From positions 62,001 to 126,000 of the forward strand of contig NZ_RAIR01000005.1 in assembly GCF_003625485.1 (NCBI RefSeq): a DNA stretch of 64,000 bases. Direction: 5' to 3'. Under the pieces are notes generated by a model. The model did not search any database. It saw nothing but the letters and a program-made list of their open reading frames with translations, and was not told the DNA's origin. The translations under genes and the position numbers were made by a program. The stretch's first letter is position 1, and the number at the start of each line of letters is the position of its first letter. Source of the DNA: Butyrivibrio sp. CB08 (GTDB lineage: Bacteria; Bacillota; Clostridia; Lachnospirales; Lachnospiraceae). Shown piece by piece: positions 59,714 through 64,000 of this stretch.

Positions 59714-61279
59714 ATGGATTTTTTATCCTTAGGATATATTGCTTTTACAGCAATTTCTTTAGTTTTATATTATAAGCTTCCAAGGCTTCATCAGTGGAAG
59801 GTTCTGCTTGTGGCAAACCTGGTATTCTACCTTCTGGTTGGCAGGCAGAATATCATTTTTATCCTGTTTACAGCATTTACAGTCTGGTACGGAGCCCTTG
59901 TCCTTGATAAGTACAAGGCTTCTTTTGCGGAGGAGAAAAAGGCTGCAGAGAGCCGCGAAGCCAAGAAAGCTCTTAAGACCAGATATCAGAATAAGAAAAG
60001 ACTTGTATTGTTCCTGGTGCTGATCCTTAACTTCGGAGTGCTGGCGTTTATGAAGTACTTCCGCGTCATGGGATCGTGGGGCCAGGGACTTTTGGTGCCA
60101 CTTGGAATTTCTTTTTACACCTTCCAGGCAACTTCATACATCGTAGATATCCACGGTGAGAAGTACGAGGCGGAAAAGAGCTTTTTCCGGTTCCTTTTGT
60201 TTGTCTCCTTCTTTCCACAGCTTATTCAGGGCCCGATTAACCGCTATGACAAGCTGGGAGTTCAGTTTGGCAAGGAGCATACATGGTCAGGAGAGAGGGC
60301 AAAAAGAGCTATCATCTTAATCCTCTTTGGTCTAATGAAGAAGTACGCTGTTGCCAACATGCTTACAGACAGCATTGCAAGGATATTTGATTCGCCGGCA
60401 GATACGATCCCTGGATCTTTGGTGGTCTGCGGAATCCTTCTGTACTCAGTTCAGCAGTACGCGGACTTTTCCGGCGGAATAGACATTGTTCTTGGTGTTG
60501 CACAGCTCTTTGACCTTGAGATGATGCCAAACTTTAGACAGCCATATTTTGCTGTATCTCTTGGAGATTTCTGGAGAAGATGGCATATTTCCCTTGGCGC
60601 GTGGATGAGAGACTACGTTTTCTATCCATTTGCGCTTCTTAAACCCATGCAGAACTTTGGAAAGTGGTGCAGTAAGCACCTTGGCAAGCACTTTGGAAGG
60701 GTGCTTCCAGCTGGAATAGCCAATATTCTGGTGTTCTTCCTTGTTGGTGTGTGGCACGGAGCTGACATGCACTATGTATGGTGGGGACTTTATAACGGAA
60801 TTATCATCGCTCTTAGCGATATTTTAGAGCCTTCCTTTGGACGTCTTTCAGAGATATTACACATCCCTGTAAAGAGCAAGGGAATGCATGTTTTCAGGGT
60901 TATAAGGACATTTATCATCGTAAACATTGGCTGGTACTTTGACAGGATCGAGGATATGGCCCAGTGTATGGCATGCTTTGGAAGGACTCTTTTCCATTTT
61001 CATGGGGATGAGTTCCTGTTCAGCTTTAAAAACGTGTGCCTCAACTCAGATACTGTTAAGCCCATGTACGTCCTTGGCGGAATGGGCATAGCGCTTGTAG
61101 GAACCATAGTTATCTTTGTGGTCAGCCTGTGGAAAGAGCGCAATCCTGAGTCAGATATATATGAGAGATACGGAAGTCAGGCCAAGGTGGGCATATCCTG
61201 GGTGTTCCTGGCGCTTATGATCCTTGTTTCTTTCGTATTTACAACTTCAACAGGAGGTTTCCTATATGCGAATTTTTAA
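59714..61279 (+). CDS. MBOAT-family O-acyltransferase (DltB/AlgI-like)
   Basis: The 521-residue protein has about eleven membrane segments and the MBOAT signature: PLGISFYTFQATSYIVD, SFFPQLIQGPI and VGVWHGADMHYVWWGLYNG, whose histidine is catalytic. In the DltB family it passes D-alanine from a carrier protein across the membrane, and in AlgI-like proteins it transfers acetyl. It forms a unit with the next gene, which overlaps its end by 14 bp. AGAGGG precedes the start. Confidence 0.92.
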   Translation: MDFLSLGYIAFTAISLVLYYKLPRLHQWKVLLVANLVFYLLVGRQNIIFILFTAFTVWYGALVLDKYKASFAEEKKAAESREAKKALKTRYQNKKRLVLFLVLILNFGVLAFMKYFRVMGSWGQGLLVPLGISFYTFQATSYIVDIHGEKYEAEKSFFRFLLFVSFFPQLIQGPINRYDKLGVQFGKEHTWSGERAKRAIILILFGLMKKYAVANMLTDSIARIFDSPADTIPGSLVVCGILLYSVQQYADFSGGIDIVLGVAQLFDLEMMPNFRQPYFAVSLGDFWRRWHISLGAWMRDYVFYPFALLKPMQNFGKWCSKHLGKHFGRVLPAGIANILVFFLVGVWHGADMHYVWWGLYNGIIIALSDILEPSFGRLSEILHIPVKSKGMHVFRVIRTFIIVNIGWYFDRIEDMAQCMACFGRTLFHFHGDEFLFSFKNVCLNSDTVKPMYVLGGMGIALVGTIVIFVVSLWKERNPESDIYERYGSQAKVGISWVFLALMILVSFVFTTSTGGFLYANF

Positions 61280-62330
61280 GAAATATGGAGCCTTCCTGTG
61301 CTTCCTTATATTGTTTATAGTGATCAACCTTGGAATGTCCTTTGCCCTCAGACCATTTAGTGGCTCTGGAAGCGAGATGTGGAGAGGCTTTGCTAATAAG
61401 GGACAGATCGATATGGTCTATACCGGCACTTCATTTTGTCTCTGCGACATAGATCCAGCACTGGTGGACGCTGAGACTGGCCTTAAATCCTACAACATGG
61501 GAACCAACATGCAGTCCATTCAAAGCTCCTATATAGCGCTAAAAGAGGCTATAGAGCGTGGCGGCATAACAAAGGCTATAGTTGGCATAGATCCGGAGAT
61601 CATGGAGATGAACAGGCAGGACAACTTCAGGGCTGAAGCCTGCTTTGTAAGGAACCTTAGTGATACGCTTTCCCCAGCGGCAAGAGTTAAGGCTGGAGCG
61701 AATTTCGTGACATCTAAGGACTTTATCGGGACTCCATCCTCTGTTTTATACTATTTCCCATGGACCTACGACCGCGTAAGCAATATCCCAAATAACATCA
61801 GGGAGAAGCTTCAGAGCCAGATCCTTGATATGACTGACCACAGGGATGAGAACGGACACTACGGATCCGATGAGATGTACGGCGAAGGCAGGCACTTTTT
61901 AGATCTTACAAGCGTAGTAGCGTGGAACAACGAGGTTGACGACCTGTACTACATAAATGTCAGACAGGATAATCTTGATACCCTTGAGGATATAGCAAAG
62001 CTATGCAAGGCAAATGACGTTGAGCTCTTTGTCATTGCATTTCCAACGACCCAGGCCCTGTCCGTATACAGGCTGGACAGCTACAGAGACTACACAGATA
62101 CTGTAAAAGCGCTGCTCTCAGGCTATGGATATGAGTTTTACGATTACACCCTGGCCAAAGAAGAGTATGTGGATGTATTTAACCTTGAGATATACAGAGA
62201 CAACGGGCACCTTAACAATGCGGGAACAGAGCAGTTCTCCAGAGCCCTTGGTATTATGGTCAATAAATATGAGGCGGGAGAGGACGTAACTGAGATGTTT
62301 TACGACCTTCCAGCATATGAAGGGAACTAA
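61266..62330 (+). CDS. SGNH-like membrane-anchored partner of the MBOAT protein (DltD/AlgX-like)
   Basis: The ATG at 61266 has AGGAGG eight bases upstream and lies inside the end of the MBOAT gene. The 354-residue protein has one N-terminal membrane segment (about 8-27) and an extracellular domain with MVYTGTSFCLCDIDPALV (Thr-Ser in the GTSF position) and HLNNAGTEQFSRAL (GH...N block, with a catalytic-type His). These match SGNH-like transferases of the DltD and AlgX group. It probably completes acyl transfer outside the membrane. Confidence 0.8.
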   Translation: MRIFKKYGAFLCFLILFIVINLGMSFALRPFSGSGSEMWRGFANKGQIDMVYTGTSFCLCDIDPALVDAETGLKSYNMGTNMQSIQSSYIALKEAIERGGITKAIVGIDPEIMEMNRQDNFRAEACFVRNLSDTLSPAARVKAGANFVTSKDFIGTPSSVLYYFPWTYDRVSNIPNNIREKLQSQILDMTDHRDENGHYGSDEMYGEGRHFLDLTSVVAWNNEVDDLYYINVRQDNLDTLEDIAKLCKANDVELFVIAFPTTQALSVYRLDSYRDYTDTVKALLSGYGYEFYDYTLAKEEYVDVFNLEIYRDNGHLNNAGTEQFSRALGIMVNKYEAGEDVTEMFYDLPAYEGN

Positions 62331-62332
62331 AA

Positions 62333-63871
62333 ATGAGTTATTGTAACAGCGTTCTTGACCTCATCGAAGGTCAGGCAATTCTGAATAAGGACAAGGTGGC
62401 ATTTACAGATCCGGGGAAAGAGATAACCTTCGGAGAGCTGTATCTCTTTTCCAGAAAAATAGGCACTTTCCTGGCAGATAAGATTGTGAGGAGGAGCCCT
62501 GTTTCATTCTACATGGAAAAGAGCTGTGATGCGCTCGTTGGCATGTTTGGCGCAGTTTACGCAGGGGGCTTTTACTCATTTCTTGATGTAAGGCAGCCAG
62601 CTGCAAGGGCAGAGAGCATCTTAAATACTCTTAAACCAAGGGTTGTGTTCACTGACGCATCCATGTTTGATAAGGCAAAAGAGCTGTCGCTTCCGGAAGG
62701 CACTGAGCTGATCCTTCTTGACGACCTTATCGGGAAAATGGGAGATCTTCCTGTTGATGAGGATAAGCTTGGAGCTATAAGGGACCTTTCACAGGATATT
62801 GACCCGCTTTATGTTAACTTTACCAGCGGAAGCACAGGAGTACCAAAGGGCGTTACAGTATGCCACAGGTCTGTGCTTGAGTTTATCGGCTATTTTGTTG
62901 ATATATTTGGAATCGAAGAAGGCGACGTGCTTGGAAACCAGGCGCCCTTTGACTTTGACGTATCAGTTAAGGACGTTTATTCAGGACTTATGTCCGGAGC
63001 AAGGATAGCCCTTATTCCTAGAGAGTACTTTAGCAATCCAATGACTCTTATGGACTATCTTGCTGACCAGAAGGTTACAGTTATTGTCTGGGCTGTCAGC
63101 GCCATGTGCTTTGTTTCCATCATGAACGGCCTTGAGTACAGATGTCCTGAGGATATCAGAATGATCATGTTCTCAGGCGAAGTTATGCCTGTTAAGCACT
63201 TAAATCACTGGAAAAAGTTCTTTTCCGATGCTACATATGTTAATCTCTATGGACCAACTGAGATTACCTGCAACTGCACATACCACGTTTTAGACAGGGA
63301 TTACGAGGAAAATGAGGTTATTCCAGCTGGAATCCCATTCCCTAACGAGAGCGTGTTCCTTCTTGATGATGAGGACAAGCTTGTTACAGATCCTGGAAAA
63401 GAAGGCGAGATCTGTGTTACAGGCACAAGTCTTGCTCTTGGCTACTACGGCGACAAGGACAAGACCGACGCGGCATTTATGCAGAATCCTCTCAACAACC
63501 TGTTCCAGGAGATGATGTACAGGACTGGCGATATCGGAAGGTACGATGAAAAGGGCATTCTCTACTATGTTTCCAGAAAAGACTTCCAGATCAAGCACAT
63601 GGGCCACAGGATCGAGCTTGGTGAGATCGAGGTTGGCGCAATGGCTGTAGAGGGCGTTACAAGAGCCTGCTGTATCTATGAGCAAGATAAAAAGAAACTT
63701 ATCCTGTTCTACACAGGTGACAAGGACAAAAAAGAGCTCCTAAGTGGGCTTAAGGAGGACCTTCCTCCATACATGGTGCCATCAACGGTCAAGCAACTTG
63801 ACGAGATGCCAATAAACAAGAACGGTAAGATCGACAGAACCTATCTGTTAAAAGAATGGAAGAATCTATGA
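62333..63871 (+). CDS. Adenylating ligase (DltA-like or NRPS A-domain-like)
   Basis: The 512-residue protein is an ANL-family enzyme with FTSGSTGVPKG (163-173), NLYGPTEITC, YRTGDIGRYDE and the C-terminal lysine motif MPINKNGKID. These match the DltA D-alanine:carrier ligase and the amino-acid adenylation domains of NRPSs. It should activate an amino acid and load it onto a carrier protein, but no carrier gene is present up to the window edge. It begins 2 bp after the SGNH-like gene and overlaps the next gene by 4 bp. The amino acid cannot be told. Confidence 0.88.
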   Translation: MSYCNSVLDLIEGQAILNKDKVAFTDPGKEITFGELYLFSRKIGTFLADKIVRRSPVSFYMEKSCDALVGMFGAVYAGGFYSFLDVRQPAARAESILNTLKPRVVFTDASMFDKAKELSLPEGTELILLDDLIGKMGDLPVDEDKLGAIRDLSQDIDPLYVNFTSGSTGVPKGVTVCHRSVLEFIGYFVDIFGIEEGDVLGNQAPFDFDVSVKDVYSGLMSGARIALIPREYFSNPMTLMDYLADQKVTVIVWAVSAMCFVSIMNGLEYRCPEDIRMIMFSGEVMPVKHLNHWKKFFSDATYVNLYGPTEITCNCTYHVLDRDYEENEVIPAGIPFPNESVFLLDDEDKLVTDPGKEGEICVTGTSLALGYYGDKDKTDAAFMQNPLNNLFQEMMYRTGDIGRYDEKGILYYVSRKDFQIKHMGHRIELGEIEVGAMAVEGVTRACCIYEQDKKKLILFYTGDKDKKELLSGLKEDLPPYMVPSTVKQLDEMPINKNGKIDRTYLLKEWKNL

Positions 63872-64000
63872 CAACTGATAACCTTAAGGAAATTGCAAGT
63901 AAATATGGAACTCCGGCATTTCTTTTTGACGAGAAGGCCCTAAAAGACAGGGCTCGCGCCATCAAGGAGATTGTTGGAGATAGTGTTTCTCTATGCTTCA
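63868..64000 (+). CDS. PLP-dependent decarboxylase of the LysA/fold III type, N-terminal part
   Basis: An ATG at 63868 overlaps the ligase stop by 4 bp (ATGA) and opens a frame to the window edge. The first 44 residues read MTTDNLKEIASKYGTPAFLF and then DEKALKDRARAIKE, the start seen in diaminopimelate decarboxylase-like PLP enzymes (GTPAFLFDE). The rest, including the lysine that binds PLP, lies outside. It is coupled to the ligase gene, so the enzyme probably makes or edits the group that is activated and transferred. Confidence 0.7.
   Translation, partial: MTTDNLKEIASKYGTPAFLFDEKALKDRARAIKEIVGDSVSLCF

Noticed and set aside
1-64000. tRNA or rRNA genes, insertion sequences or prophage
   Set aside because: No tRNA-like clover-leaf, rRNA segment, transposase or phage structural gene was recognised by eye. 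A covariance search was not run.

Overview
The window looks like DNA from a low-GC anaerobic Firmicute of the Lachnospiraceae, most like Butyrivibrio or Pseudobutyrivibrio. This is inferred from the gene families, the strong AGGAGG-type ribosome binding sites, a class B sortase, lipoproteins with lipoboxes, and frequent extended -10 promoters. I see no rRNA, tRNA, insertion sequence, prophage or CRISPR array. The centre of the window (about 30.3-37.6 kb) carries a plasmid-type replication and partition locus: HU, a ribbon-helix-helix ParB-like partner, ParA, a 2.9 kb AT-rich non-coding stretch with two repeat systems, an initiator of the Rep_3 type, and an AAA+ ATPase. Housekeeping-type genes (pta, feoB, bioY, an ilvD-like dehydratase) lie on both sides. 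The simplest reading is a large secondary replicon (chromid or megaplasmid) of the kind known in Butyrivibrio, although an integrated replicon is possible.

Left part (1-30.2 kb). A minus-strand run holds a CobW-like GTPase, a FIST-GGDEF protein, an IlvD/Edd dehydratase and a GNAT enzyme cut by the window edge. Next come a GNAT-methyltransferase fusion, a small HAD operon behind a near-perfect promoter with a LexA-like box, and an aconitase X operon that also encodes a P-loop kinase. These are followed by an M32 carboxypeptidase, a bioY operon, a DUF3298 lipoprotein, an EAL phosphodiesterase, and a FeoA-FeoB fusion behind a structured leader with a 17-codon upstream ORF and a terminator. The rest is two MATE transporters, a STAS / RsbW-like / WYL regulatory operon, sortase B, a CheY-like regulator with an ACT protein, and others.

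Centre. A 12-bp palindrome, TGTTATATAACA, occurs in a cluster just upstream of parA (three exact copies spaced exactly 36 bp, plus variants) and singly at 27.6, 36.2, 37.6 and 42.5 kb, which is the layout expected of a partition site (parS). A separate family of about 15 iterons (core GTGACTAAAAAGGGAA, partly at 22-bp spacing) leads into the initiator gene, and the last copy covers its ribosome binding site.

Right part (37.6-64 kb). A HypA-LarC nickel pair, a solute-binding lipoprotein, a PAS/GAF/GGDEF cyclase and phosphotransacetylase come first. A double-glycine leader peptide, a lipoprotein and an ABC exporter follow. Next is a single polypeptide joining a GH5 glucanase to a cellulose-synthase-type glycosyltransferase, then a YhcC radical SAM protein and an EAL protein. 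An AmmeMemoRadiSam operon continues into DUF4230 and membrane proteins. The window ends in a Dlt-like operon (regulator, MBOAT acyltransferase, SGNH-like protein, adenylating ligase) with a PLP decarboxylase at the edge.

Four c-di-GMP enzymes and the glucan synthase suggest c-di-GMP controlled surface polysaccharide. All functional statements rest on motif recognition by eye; no database search was run.
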